Shown here: one piece after another, positions 53,726-63,918 of the stretch
Numbering within the stretch: the stretch's first letter is position 1
Layout: each line of letters begins with the position of its first letter
Translations under genes and position numbers: made by a program
NCBI RefSeq assembly: GCF_000150955.2
Contig: NC_011675.1
Span: 697,150 to 761,149 of the forward strand
DNA: 64,000 nt
Reading direction: 5' to 3'
Origin: Phaeodactylum tricornutum CCAP 1055/1
Lineage: Eukaryota > Bacillariophyta > Bacillariophyceae > Surirellales > Neidiaceae
The notes under the pieces: model-generated
Told to the model about the DNA's origin: nothing
The model's input: only the letters and a program-made list of their open reading frames with translations
Database searches by the model: none

Positions 53726-56700
53726 ATGGGATCCGGTCCATCGTCCGTCCTGAGCCTTAACACGGAGGATCCAAAGCAAGATGCGGCGGAACTCATGCAC
53801 ATATTTCCGAACCGTTTCGTGTCCGAACACGACGGCTCGTCGTGCATTCTCGTCGATGCCGAGCGGAGTAGGACGGTTCTACTGATACCGGCCGCGACTT
53901 CCTCCACAGCAACGTGGGTCTGCGAAGAGAATGAGATACAAGCAGCGGTGGGCAAACGTGATTCGGTGGTAGAACGTCGGATTTTGAATGATACGATAGT
54001 CGTTGCAGAAATTCAACTCCCGTCCGGTGGTAAGGTTGTGATGATTCCACCCACCTTGGTGCAGACCAGAGAAGGTCGTAGGGAATTGATGTCGCTCCTA
54101 AATAGACCTCTGACAGATGTACCGTCGGGTCCCGAATCGAACGGGGAGACGGAATCGGAGAAAACAGCTCAAGAAGAAAGGATGAACGAGGATTCCGCTG
54201 CTTCCGTTGGCCCGGGTGTATCCGAGTCCTTGCCTACCGCGACGCTTCCAAAGTTCACGTCACTGGACGTGCAGTTATTGCGGAAAGCCGGCAAGTTTGA
54301 CCCCAATTTCCCCACCAATTCACGAAATCCTGTCGAGTTTGAAACAGATCTGTTCAAGGGTAAAGTACTGTTGCTGATACGGCCTACCGATCCAGACGAA
54401 GATCCCTACTGGTCCGAGCGCCTCTTTGCCAAGAAAAAACGGAACGTTGTTTTACAAATTCAGGGAAAGTTCAAACGAAAACCCAAAGGCAAGCTTTTCC
54501 TAGGTGCCGAGATTTCTCAGAAAATGAAAGTTGGTCTCCTCACGCGAGGACTCTTGGGATTACTGATACGCTGTCTGGAACGTTTCTTTAGCGATTTGCG
54601 GTATTCCTTCGGAGACACAGAAGGATTGGAAATGCCGCGGGTTGCTGCACCGGCACATAGCTCGTTCGAACGCGTCGCGGTGACGCCTCGCGGCGAGGTG
54701 CCGCCCACCATATCGGAAGATCCTTTCCCCGAAAGCAAAGAGGCATCGTCGGCACGACGCAAGGCCAAAAATTGGGATTGGAACATGGAGGACACGTACT
54801 CGATGACGTACTATTCCATGTACATTGATCTTCCAACCTGGCATCTCGTGAACTTACCCATGTCCGGTGATATTAATCTCAGGACACTCTGGAGCGATTC
54901 GTTTTTGCGGATAGTACTTTACGAAAAGACGGGAAAGCAACAGCCTCATTTACAAAAGTATAACAATTATGCTTTTGCTATTCAGGTACGAAAAACACCA
55001 ATGACCACCACCCAGTGAATTGGAGGACCGCCATTCTCACCAATTTACTTTTCCTGCTGCAGGTAACCTACTTCGGCGATAAAGACCAATCGGCAGAAGA
55101 AGAGCTCGAAGACGAGGAAAGAGACAACATTTTTAGAGTAAGCGATAGAAGTCGCTTGCTGGAACGGGAGGAATCTGAGGGATCTGAAGGTGAAAATCAT
55201 AGTGCAGGCTTGAAACGCTTAGATAGTCAGTCATTCCCTGCACTCATGCTTGCAGATTCAGATGGTGAAGACTTCTACGATGCCGAGGAGACCAGTGTAT
55301 CTTTGGTTTATGAGCAGAGCGCCTCCGACAATGACCCAGCTGTCTCCGTGGATTTGCTTGTAACAATTGACAGTATTGTGCCTGCTTGGCTTGATGTTGT
55401 TTCCAACAGAGGAGGTTATTGTCGAACATTTGCAATTGTTGTTGGTTCGAACGTAACATTTCGCTCCGTTCAAGCTTGTGAATCGGCGATTGGGGATACT
55501 GGCGCTCAACAAAGAGTATCGAGGCTTGTCGACGAGAACTTTTCCCCGCGAATGTCCACGGCAGAACGAATGAGACGTATGCTCGGACTGGTCCTCGTGA
55601 ACGGAGACCAAAACAATCTACAACATTTCAAAAGGGAACAGAGTGATTTTGACGCCACTTTTTTGAAGCGAGCCCCGACTCCTCTCTCAGAGAAAAAGCA
55701 CTCCATTATTCGCGTTTCCGGTTTTGTAGCGAGAGCTGTCAGTGACCGGCATTGGATTGAGGAATGGGCAAAGATAACGGATTGCAATATTTCGTTTTAT
55801 CATCCCGAGAAGAGAAAGCCCCACTTTCGAATCACGATTTCCAGCATTATGCGCACCGAGCGAATGGAACCGAACGCATTTCCTCATCTTCCAGGATTCT
55901 GTTTTTTGGTTGTAGAAACTGTTGGTCGTTCCGTCTACTTGATGTTTTCTTCGGAGACTGACTGTAAAGCATGGTTGGAAGTAATTCTCCGTGTAAAAAT
56001 GTTGAATCAAAACGACGACCGTGACTCCGTTGCTTCACAAGACACGTCTTCACCGCAGCTCATGGAATTCGATAATCCAGCTGAGGAGTTTTTACACAAG
56101 AGTTCGATGTGGAATGTCAAGAATCGAAGGATATTGAACTGTGGACAGTTTTGCTTTCGGGCGCAAGTAAACGTCAAGAATCCTTTGATTCTGGCAGAAG
56201 AAGCGCTCAGACTGGCACTGAATCCGTCAAGCGATGAGGACTACCAAAGGCGACGACAATTTCTCAGTAGTGCTGCGGCATTGAAAAGAGCCAACGTTAG
56301 GGGGCTACCAGAAGAATCACGACTGGCATTTTTCTTGAACGTATACCATACTATGATTATGCATGCATTCTTGGTTCTGGGACCTCCCGGTTCTAGTCTG
56401 AAATGGATCGGCTACTTCAATAATATTGCGTATGAAGTGGGAGACGACGTCTTTTCGCTAACCGAGCTGGAGCATTGTATCATTCGCTCTAAAATGGCGT
56501 ATCCTTCTCAGTTTATATCGAGATTTGTTCTTCCTAAGTCACAATATGCATTCGCTCTTACAAAAGCTGACTATCGCATCAATTTTGCATTGAACTGTGG
56601 GTCTACCAGCAACCCGAGCTGTATCTTTATTTTCCGTCCCGAGCGATTAAACGAACAATTGGATGCAGCCTGCCGATTGTACCTTTCCAGCGTTGTTGTG

Positions 56701-56952
56701 ACTGTGCAAAAGAGCTCTCGTGAAGTGTATGTCCAGCTGCCACGCGTATGCCAGTGGTTTTCCGAAGACTTTGGGACGCAGACAGAGATGATATCCAAGA
56801 TTCAGCCATATCTTAAAACAAGTGAGCGGCAAAAACTTTCGTTGTGCTGGGCAACATTGCCACAAACATACGACATGAGTGCAGTAACAGTTCGATACAA
56901 GGATTATAGTTTCCAGTGTCGTCCGCTGACTTTGCTACCTGGGACAGTTTAG
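53726..56952 (+). CDS. Duc1/DUF1769 + PH + DUF547 protein
   Basis: Exons 53726-54985 and 55063-56952 (1049 codons; donor gtacga, acceptor ctgcag). The order of parts is: disordered start; a DUF1769/Duc1-like domain, about residues 204-420 (LFKGKVLLLIRPTD, QIQGKFKRKPKGKLFLGAE, TWHLVNLPMSGDINLR), a fold that in fission yeast Duc1 binds phosphoinositide; an acidic linker; a PH domain near 634-733 (IIRVSGFVARAVSDRHWIEEWAKI to CKAWLEVILRVK, read in parts); and DUF547 near 770-976 (RLAFFLNVYHTMIMHAFLVLG, FNNIAYEVGDDVFSL, INFALNCGSTSNP). Two lipid-binding modules next to DUF547 suggest a membrane-associated factor. Enzymatic action is not known for DUF547. Confidence 0.8.
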
Positions 56953-57717
56953 TACTTTATAAATAGAAATATCTTGAATATAACCCTCTGGACACCGCTG
57001 TGAATACCGCTTAGCAGACTACCAGCTTTCCTTGTCAAACATCCCAAAATCTTAGCGTGAAGGTTTACAGCATTGATTGGCACCACATCATAATCCTATC
57101 CTTGTAGGCACTATTTTCCCCCGAAGATTACAAGAGTTGACTGTGAAAACTCCGGTTTGTTCTGGTCTTTCGAAAAATGGTTGACAGTAAGTGACTCGTC
57201 AATAACCGAGACGTAACACACAGATTCTCTATTATTTCTTCTTTACGTTTGATCTACTCTTTTGATAGAGCTAGCGAATGCGTGTTATTGTGTGTTCTAT
57301 ATTTTACTTTTCACTAGTTCTGTATGCTCCCGAACCTCGCTGTCTGATTGCTGGTCTTCTGCAAGTACATCGATTCCTCCGATTGTTACATTTTTTAGTT
57401 CTTACATTCAGTCCGTTCCCTCCTTTCATCGAATGATCATATCCTCAAGTCCCATCGAAAATACTATTCTGCCGAAGGTGAGCTCGCTCTTTTCTAAGCA
57501 CTTCATGCGGCATGTCACTTTCTTCCGGACATGTCACACTTGCCTGCCAATCTTGATATACAAGGAAGATACAGATGTAACTAATGTAACTGTCACTGTA
57601 ACATACCCTGATACAGTCCCGAAAAAGCAGTCCATACATGTACGACGGGAACATGGTCCAAGTTCGCTCGCATCCCAAAGGTCTGTACATAAAGCCCTTT
57701 CCTTCAGTGGATTCGGT
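56953..57717. other. Gap upstream of the Sen34 gene, mostly an LTR-like repeat
   Basis: The repeat takes up 424 of 765 bp. The Sen34 frame is open through part of the repeat by chance. Confidence 0.55.
57135..57558. repeat. Solo-LTR-like repeat, copy 2 (upstream of Sen34)
   Basis: Fossil repeat related along its length to 31189-31602, same orientation and clearly diverged. TACAAG occurs on both sides (57129-57134 and 57559-57564), a candidate target repeat. A TGACTGTGAA word lies at its left end (57138-57147). It ends 159 bp before the Sen34 ATG, so it could shape that promoter. Confidence 0.65.
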
Positions 57718-58974
57718 ATGGAAGAGACGCAACAGAAACGCGTAGCGGCCGTCATCTTTTCGGCAGATTTGGCCCGTTGCGTCAGCAACCAACATCGTCT
57801 TGCTCCTACTTATATTGGGATTCGGCGTGTGCGCCCGAGTTCGAAGCTTGTCAAACAAGCTCTTCACGGGAAAGAATTTGGAAAAATAAAACCAACGACA
57901 CTTCCTAATGTCGTCTTCAAAATGATTGATGAAGAAACGGGCGAGGAGAGACGCATGACCAGTAAAGAAAAGAAAAAGGCCAAATCTAAGCGACGGAATC
58001 AACAAAGGGAGGCTTTCCAACAACAAAAAGCGTCGGAACAGGCACGTCCCCAAGCTAGCGATAATCCCATTGCCTCACATGAAAAGAATGAGGCAGAGAA
58101 AAATTTAGAGCGACTGACGAACAGCGAAGACGGCGATTGTGGAAAAGTGTGGGAATCGGAAGAAAACAACAACGATCGGTACGCCCATCTTTCTATCGAT
58201 CATTCCGCCTTGGAGCAAGAGCTGGCTGATTTGCGAGGTGAGAGAGATGGTGTGCCTCCGGTAGCGCTTTCTGCACCGCTGACCTTTACTGGAATACAGC
58301 TTGGTCTTTTGGGGGATGTACGTCATACCCCCGCACTCAAGATCGTCTTGGACGAGGACCTTGCCAGAAAATGGGGGGAAACGCTCAAAGAGAGTATGCT
58401 ACCAGCAGAAGCACAACGCAGAGCAGAAAACCTACGCGAAATGCCTTATCATTTGGTCCCCGAAGTTTGGATGCGCATGAAACCGCAAATGTTGGGTCAG
58501 CCTTTGCAAATAAATACGATGCCGACAGTGTCAGTCCCTGTTGGTCCAAGAGACGTGGCATTCTACGAGATTCGTCCGTCGCTGAGGGACACATACTCAC
58601 GGGATACAGCATCTGATGCAGTTGTTCAATTACTGCACAGTAACACGAGCCTCAATCTATCTTGCGGGGCAAAGTTTGGGAGTGATTTCTTGCTCTACGA
58701 TGGCAATCGTTCCGCACGGCACGCCTTTGCTGGGATGCGGGTAGTAGAGGGCGACGAGGAATTTCCTCTTCCCAAAGCGTATGATTTATCAGGCTACGTG
58801 CGTTGTTTGAACACAGCTGGAAAGCTTGCCCTTTTGGCTTGGGTGCAACGACGTGGCGATGTCCATCATGTTGCGATTATTGATTTGGCGCTTGAAAAAT
58901 TAGTCGACAGGGGTGCAAAGAGATCACGACAAACGGCCCTAGAACGGCGGTACAACACGCTGGCGAAAAAATAG
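57718..58974 (+). CDS. SEN34: tRNA-splicing endonuclease subunit Sen34
   Basis: 418 codons from the ATG at 57718. Sen34 cuts the 3' splice site of intron-containing tRNAs. The C-terminal nuclease core is complete: LNLSCGAKFGSDFLLYDGN, RSARHAFAG and GKLALLAWV supply the Tyr (near 325), His (near 334) and Lys (near 368) of the triad. The N-terminal part (VIFSADLARCVSNQHRL) resembles the family's first domain, and the middle (residues 80-170) is a Lys/Arg/Gln-rich linker. The open frame upstream reaches into the LTR-like repeat and I regard that part as non-coding. Neither tRNA gene in this window has an intron. Confidence 0.85.
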   Translation: MEETQQKRVAAVIFSADLARCVSNQHRLAPTYIGIRRVRPSSKLVKQALHGKEFGKIKPTTLPNVVFKMIDEETGEERRMTSKEKKKAKSKRRNQQREAFQQQKASEQARPQASDNPIASHEKNEAEKNLERLTNSEDGDCGKVWESEENNNDRYAHLSIDHSALEQELADLRGERDGVPPVALSAPLTFTGIQLGLLGDVRHTPALKIVLDEDLARKWGETLKESMLPAEAQRRAENLREMPYHLVPEVWMRMKPQMLGQPLQINTMPTVSVPVGPRDVAFYEIRPSLRDTYSRDTASDAVVQLLHSNTSLNLSCGAKFGSDFLLYDGNRSARHAFAGMRVVEGDEEFPLPKAYDLSGYVRCLNTAGKLALLAWVQRRGDVHHVAIIDLALEKLVDRGAKRSRQTALERRYNTLAKK

Positions 58975-59058
58975 GCGCATATAAAAAATAAATTGCGCGG
59001 AGGGTCCTAATGATGGTAGAAGCAGCTATAGTTCTTTACAAGGGACAGACACCGTTTC

Positions 59059-60669
59059 TTACGGGTCGGGGCCAAACTCTCGGGGAGTACATTGCCAGAC
59101 TGGACGACCCGCTGTTTCCTGAATCGGGCGCGCCACGCTATGGCCAAATTGTACACTGGTAGGTTGGCAATTTTCGTCAACATTCTTGAATAATATTGTT
59201 TTGACCTCTTCCAACTGGCTCAAACTGATTCTCATGGGAGTGTCAGAAACAAACCAAGAGACAAATTCGCCACACGGTGGCTCTGTCAAAGATCCATCGT
59301 ACCGATAAAAATGTATGGAAGGAATGAGCAGCTCGTGGTAAGGATCCCAATTTGATTTTCGAAGCGAGCGCTTGCTTTCCAATTCAACATCCTCAAGTCC
59401 CGTCGAGAAATCACCCCAAGATGAATAATCATGGAATTTGCTAGTCATGTTCTTTCCCAATATAATATGGGCATTCGAGACAAGACGACGTTCCTTTCTT
59501 CGAAGGGCCGAACATCGAGCTATATTGATGTCATATACCGCTCGAAAGACATCAATCGCCTCCTGGAAGTAGCTGTTGAAGCCTGTACTTGTGGCTCGAA
59601 TTGTAACGCTTTGTACCACCATACGTCGCCTTCCTCGATGAATGTGAAAAATCTGCATTTCCCCATCAAATTTTTCGCCTCGAATCAGATGCTCTCCTGG
59701 AACTTTGAAGTCAATATGGGTCACGTCTGCATAGCCACCCCAATTGTTAGGAAAGTCCGCATTCGGTGGATCCGGCTAGAGGATGCAATCTAACTTGTCA
59801 GTTCAAGTTTTTGGAATCAAAAATTGCACAGTAGACATGCTTACCTCTTGGCATGCCAGTTCATTCAGATTGCGACATGGACGTCGTTTGTATCGCAATC
59901 GTAGTTTGTTCGGCTGAATTTCTTTGGTTACCTCGTCTTCGAAAATTTGAAAATCTCCTCTCTGTAAAAATGATAAAGACAATTGATTAAAAGGAAGCTA
60001 CATTCACTGAGTTTCAGACGAACAGCATATATTCCTTACACGAGATCGAACCTCATGGTGTTCATCACAAACTGCCCCACTCGGCCGAAGGTCAATCGGA
60101 CTCTGCATCCCGACTCGATCACACATGTTTCGAGTAGGATTTCGGTTTGCCAAAATCCCTCTCCATGGACCGAATCCATTGTCCATAAACTCAGTCCAGT
60201 AATTGTTAGGAGGGTTTCCTACCGAGCCCCACCGATTGTTTTTGTATCCGACATTGAACTGGTTGTTCTGCTGTTGAATAATGCCAGCATGCCCAGGCCC
60301 ATACAAAGCATTTGCAGAGGTATCGTAGTTGAAATACCACTGCTCTGGATTTTTAGGTGGATCATTTGGTCTGTATGGATCAGATTCGCTTGGTGCGGTC
60401 GAAGGTGAAGGGGATGGCGCTACGGACGGTGAGGCCGATGGCGGAGCCGAAGGAAAGGATGACGGCCTCGATGAGGGAATGTCGGATGGCGTCGCTGTAG
60501 TTGGCATCGAGGTGGGTGCCGAGGTGAATAACGGATTGAACTCCATTCTCCAAATAGTACCGGAAGTGTCATTCTCATTCCAGCCGTGAAGAGGCTCGAT
60601 ATTGCGCCAAGATCGGCATCGCACCGTGCACGGCATCAAACAACAAAGCGAAATCGCAATCAGCCTCAT
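59059..60669 (-). CDS. Secreted alpha-carbonic anhydrase-like protein
   Basis: Minus strand, exons 60669-60040, 59961-59845 and 59775-59059 (487 codons; donors gtaagg and gtaagc, phases close). Start MRLIAISLCCLMPCTVRC is a signal peptide. A Ser/Pro/Thr-rich linker (about residues 50-95) leads to the alpha-CA domain: QSPIDL, THIDFKVPGEH, FDGEMQIFHIH, HFYRYDGSLTEPPCGE (the family has YRY.GSLTTPPC.E) and a long C-terminal part. Alpha-CAs hydrate CO2 with zinc held by three His. Aligned by eye to human CA2, the first ligand His is kept (THI), but the second falls on Asp (IDF) and the third on Gln (EMQIF). So zinc binding, and activity, are uncertain, unless nearby His (FHIH) substitute. Confidence 0.85.
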
Positions 60670-60884
60670 TCTTAATGTCAGTTCTATCCAGGATTATGTG
60701 ACAATCATCCTATTCAAAAAGACAGGTCATGGCAAAAAGGCCGGAGCATCCACGATTATGAAATGTGTGACTTTTCATCATTCGTCAAAGACAATCGTGT
60801 CGTGTCGACTCCTGGTCGACGAAAAGTCTATCAAAGACGGCCGAAATTATGAGGGACTTTTCGATGCCCTCTCGGCTCTAATTC

Positions 60885-60890
60885 TGACGT
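60885..60890 (+). promoter_or_regulatory. TGACGT (CRE-like) site
   Basis: 216 bp before the carbonic anhydrase start codon; identical to the CO2/cAMP-response core reported for the P. tricornutum PtCA1 promoter. Confidence 0.45.
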
Positions 60891-60943
60891 CTGTCAGACT
60901 GCCCTTTCCACATGGATTAGGGTTCTGGCACTCCATTTTTTGT

Positions 60944-60966
60944 CTGCGTCATAGCCTATGACGCAG
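60944..60966. promoter_or_regulatory. Perfect palindrome of two TGACGC sites
   Basis: 11-bp arms CTGCGTCATAG and CTATGACGCAG around one base. Each arm holds TGACGC, the third type of CO2/cAMP-response core described for PtCA1. It is about 275 bp upstream of the carbonic anhydrase ATG; a further GTCATAGG repeat follows at once. It could equally be a terminator hairpin of an unseen transcript. Confidence 0.5.
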
Positions 60967-61244
60967 TCATAGGTAGTTGTTTTGGGCACCCTGTCTTTCT
61001 GGTCTCGTTACTGTAAATTTGTTGACAGTACGATGAAGCCTGGATAATCTCTTCGCAATGTATAGGAAACTAAATCGTTTTCTCGGCATGGCCACAAACA
61101 ATGAGAAAAATGCTGAACTCATCGGGACACGTCAGGTGCTGTCGACTTCGATGGAACGCGAATGTAATAAGCCTGCACTGTGCGCAAGTGACGTTGTTTG
61201 ATTTTCTTATTAAATACAGCATATCTCAAGTCAGTTATAGGGAA

Positions 61245-62250
61245 TTAACCCATCAAAATGACGTTTTCGTCGATAAACTTGTATGGCGGAACTTCCAAGT
61301 TCAGCGGAGACGGTCCCTTTCGAATACGTCCGGACTTATCGTAGTGAGATCCGTGACACGGACAGAACCATCCACCAAAGTCACCTGCGTTGGACACAGG
61401 CACGCAACCCAAGTGGGGACAGATACCCAACACAACAATAAATTCAGGCTTGAGGGTACGGTCTGCGTCAGTTTCCTGATCACGAAGGTATTCCATTGGA
61501 ACGGCCGCTTCGGTGGCAATTTCAGCCGCCGATCGGCGTCGGATAAAAACAGGCTTTCCGCGCCACTTCGCGGTAATGGTCTTTCCCATTTCAATAGAAG
61601 AGAGATCAAATTCAGAGAACGCAAGAGCAAGAACATCGGCGGACGCGCTCATGGAAGCGACGAACTTAACGACCAGAAGACGGGCAGCCGAAGCGTAAGC
61701 GAAACGGACAGAAGAAAGCATCAAATACGTAAAAGCGCGGCGTTCAGGTTCGGCAACCTTGTCAACACGGTCTTCTTCAAACATGTGGTCAACGCTACCA
61801 AGCTCATGAAGAGCCGGAGTCTTACCAGAGAATGCACGACCTGCGGCTGAAGATACGCAAAATAAAATTGAAAAGACAGCGTTAGTGCTTTTCTGGGGAC
61901 CAGGCAAGTGAGCAGTAACTTCAATCTATCAAAACATCATCAATAAGTCAGCCAGTATTGGTAGGCACATTGCACGGCTTGTTGCACCAGATTAAGAAAT
62001 TGTAAATTCAGTTTTACTAGAGTGGGAGGCCAGACGGACACAGTAGAAATCCTACGAATTTGTACAGCTACGACACAAACATCGGCAGCATCTTCTCATT
62101 GCCCTCTATCTGGCTTCCTTGCTCGATGTTTCTTTCAACACGTCATGCCTCTCACTCACTGTTTCCAAAAAGGGGTCTGACATTAAAGTTTAGAGTAACT
62201 TGGCCGAACGCTCTCGGAGCCAAGCGGCTGGCAGCTCGAAAGGCGTTCAT
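61245..62250 (-). CDS. RIP1: Mitochondrial Rieske iron-sulfur protein (complex III)
   Basis: Minus strand, exons 62250-62160 and 61846-61245 (230 codons; donor gtgagt, acceptor cttcag). The protein carries electrons from ubiquinol to cytochrome c1 in the bc1 complex. Exon 1 encodes a classic mitochondrial presequence ([17 protein letters not shown]). Then come a membrane helix (about residues 60-95) and the Rieske head with CPHLGC and CPCHGSHYD, which bind the 2Fe-2S cluster through two Cys and two His, and the Pro loop [14 protein letters not shown]. The exon 1 assignment rests on the presequence, a good donor and matching phase; the 313-bp intron is longer than most here. The plastid Rieske protein would lack this layout. 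Confidence 0.9.
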
Positions 62251-62780
62251 GGTCGACATGCAGAGCGAATATGGCTGTCGATGACGTCGAAAGAGGATAG
62301 GCGGGTAGTTGCGCTTGCTGCTCGGCGAAATCTTTTAGTCGAGCGAATCCATATGGCCATTCCGTCGGTCCATGCAACCGTTTGTCGGACGAGCACCAAA
62401 CGCAAGACGATTCGATACACAGTCTGAAACGCAGACAGACGCACACCACGGGAACACCGCACAAAACCAAAAACCTAGCCCCCTTATTGGATCATCAATG
62501 CCGACAGCAACATCTTTCACAGCGCTGCAGATTAATTGGAGCTGTAACATGCTGTATTCTGAAACCGTGAAAATCTCCATACTGACTGTGAATGCCGATT
62601 GCGTACCGCCACTTACAATTTGTAATCCAATCTATTGATTTTGTGCAAACCTAAAACTAGATATTTTACAGTTCTAATGTCCAGTCACTTCCTGCAGATT
62701 GCGACGCCCTGTTAATTTTGTTCCATCATTAGACATCAATCCTACCAATTTTAGACGACGCTCTCGGCAAGGAATACACC
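62251..62780. other. Divergent region between Rieske and U2A' genes
   Basis: Short overlapping frames only; no gene supported. Confidence 0.5.
62583..62592 (+). promoter_or_regulatory. TGACTGTGAA word
   Basis: 189 bp before the U2A' start codon. Confidence 0.4.
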
Positions 62781-63609
62781 ATGCGGATTAGCGCAGAAAC
62801 CATACAGCAGGCCGAGCAGCGTGTGAATCCCGACGGTGAGCGCGAGCTTGTGCTTCGGGAGCTAGCGATTCCTTTCATCGAGAATATGGGCGCTGCTCGG
62901 GATGATTACGACGCTTGGGACTTGACCAACAATCGAATAGTGCGCCTGGAAAATTTTCCACGGGTACGAAGGCTCGCGACACTTCACTGCTCGGGGAACA
63001 ACATTGAAAGTGTGGACGCCATAAATATTTCCAAAAATGCAAATTGCATACGACATCTCTACATGAGTGACAACAACATTGCGTCTCTGGGGGAACTGGT
63101 TAATATCGGTGAAGCGTGTGCAGGCCTCGAGCATTTATGTTTAGTTGGGAATGCCGTAACTCGTAAGTGGAGTATGGTATGACTGTGAATAGTGTCTTGG
63201 CGAATCATGGCTTCTTACCAGACTTGCTTCTACACCAGGGCAACAACATTACCGACTGTTTGCTATTGCCAAGATTCCATCTCTTAAAGTTTTAGATTTT
63301 CGAAAAATTAAGCCAGGTGAGCGCGAGAAAGCTGCCAAGTTTGCTATCAGCACGGCTGGTGCTGCACTAGAGGAGGATGTGCAAAAGTCTTTGCCCAAAA
63401 CTTTTGTTCCTGGTGAAGCATTGGATGGCGGGCGGTCGTTTACTCACAGATTCACGGCGGCTGAAAAGGAAAAGATTAGAGCTATGCTTGATAATGCTAT
63501 GTCGGCCAAAGACGTAGAAGCAATCGAAAATGCCGTCAGCAACGGTGTTCTACCGGCAGGACTCGTAGTAGAAGAGAACCAGCCAGATTCGAAACGAAGG
63601 AAGATATAA
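62781..63609 (+). CDS. SNRPA1: U2 snRNP A' protein
   Basis: Exons 62781-63162 and 63239-63609 (250 codons, as in human U2A', 255; donor gtaagt, acceptor ccag). The protein is a leucine-rich-repeat partner of U2B'' in the U2 snRNP of the spliceosome. Seen: MRISAETIQQAEQRVNP (family opening), ELVLRELAIPFIENMGAARDDYDAWDLTNNRI in parts, LHCSGNNIESVD, LYMSDNNIASLGEL, LEHLCLVGNAVTR at the splice and QHYRLFAIAKIPSLKVLDFRKIKPGER just after it. The C-terminal helix region ends in KRRKI. The single intron (76 bp) contains a TGACTGTGAA word at 63180. Confidence 0.93.
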
Positions 63610-63918
63610 ATTTACACTGAAATTCAGTTTTTCGGAATTGCTATACTTTATTCTAATTTATAGAAAATGGGCAAGGTGAAAATGGTTGGTGCGGTGTGAT
63701 AAAGTTTGTTTCTGCTCTCGGTAGGTATGGATAACAATCCATTGTCGTAGCTGCAACGTTCACTGTCGGTTGATCGCTCGTATTTTGAGCGCACAAATGG
63801 GTATGTGTGCTCATTCGGTACCGATTCTGCATTTTGGTCGTGTCAGCCGAACATGACGAAAACGCTGTGACTTGCTATGCAGTTGCATTTACATTTACTG
63901 TTTGCATGACACAGCAAT
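63610..63918. other. Gap upstream of the last partial gene
   Basis: Contains TTCACTGTCGG (63759-63769), one base off the recurrent word, 150 bp before the next ATG. Confidence 0.45.

Larger units (their letters stand above)
60670..61244. other. Promoter region of the carbonic anhydrase gene
   Basis: No gene here; it holds the TGACGT and the palindrome listed separately, plus a TTGACAGTACG near-match at about 61021. Confidence 0.55.

Noticed and set aside
57262-57717. N-terminal extension of Sen34
   Set aside because: It has no ATG at its start and is largely LTR-like repeat sequence shared with 31189-31602.
5541-58974. The RNA-modification genes as one functional cluster
   Set aside because: They are far apart, on both strands, with unrelated genes between them.
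60329-60589. Gly/Asp/Glu-rich plus-strand ORF
   Set aside because: It is the mirror of the Ser/Pro-rich linker of the carbonic anhydrase on the other strand.
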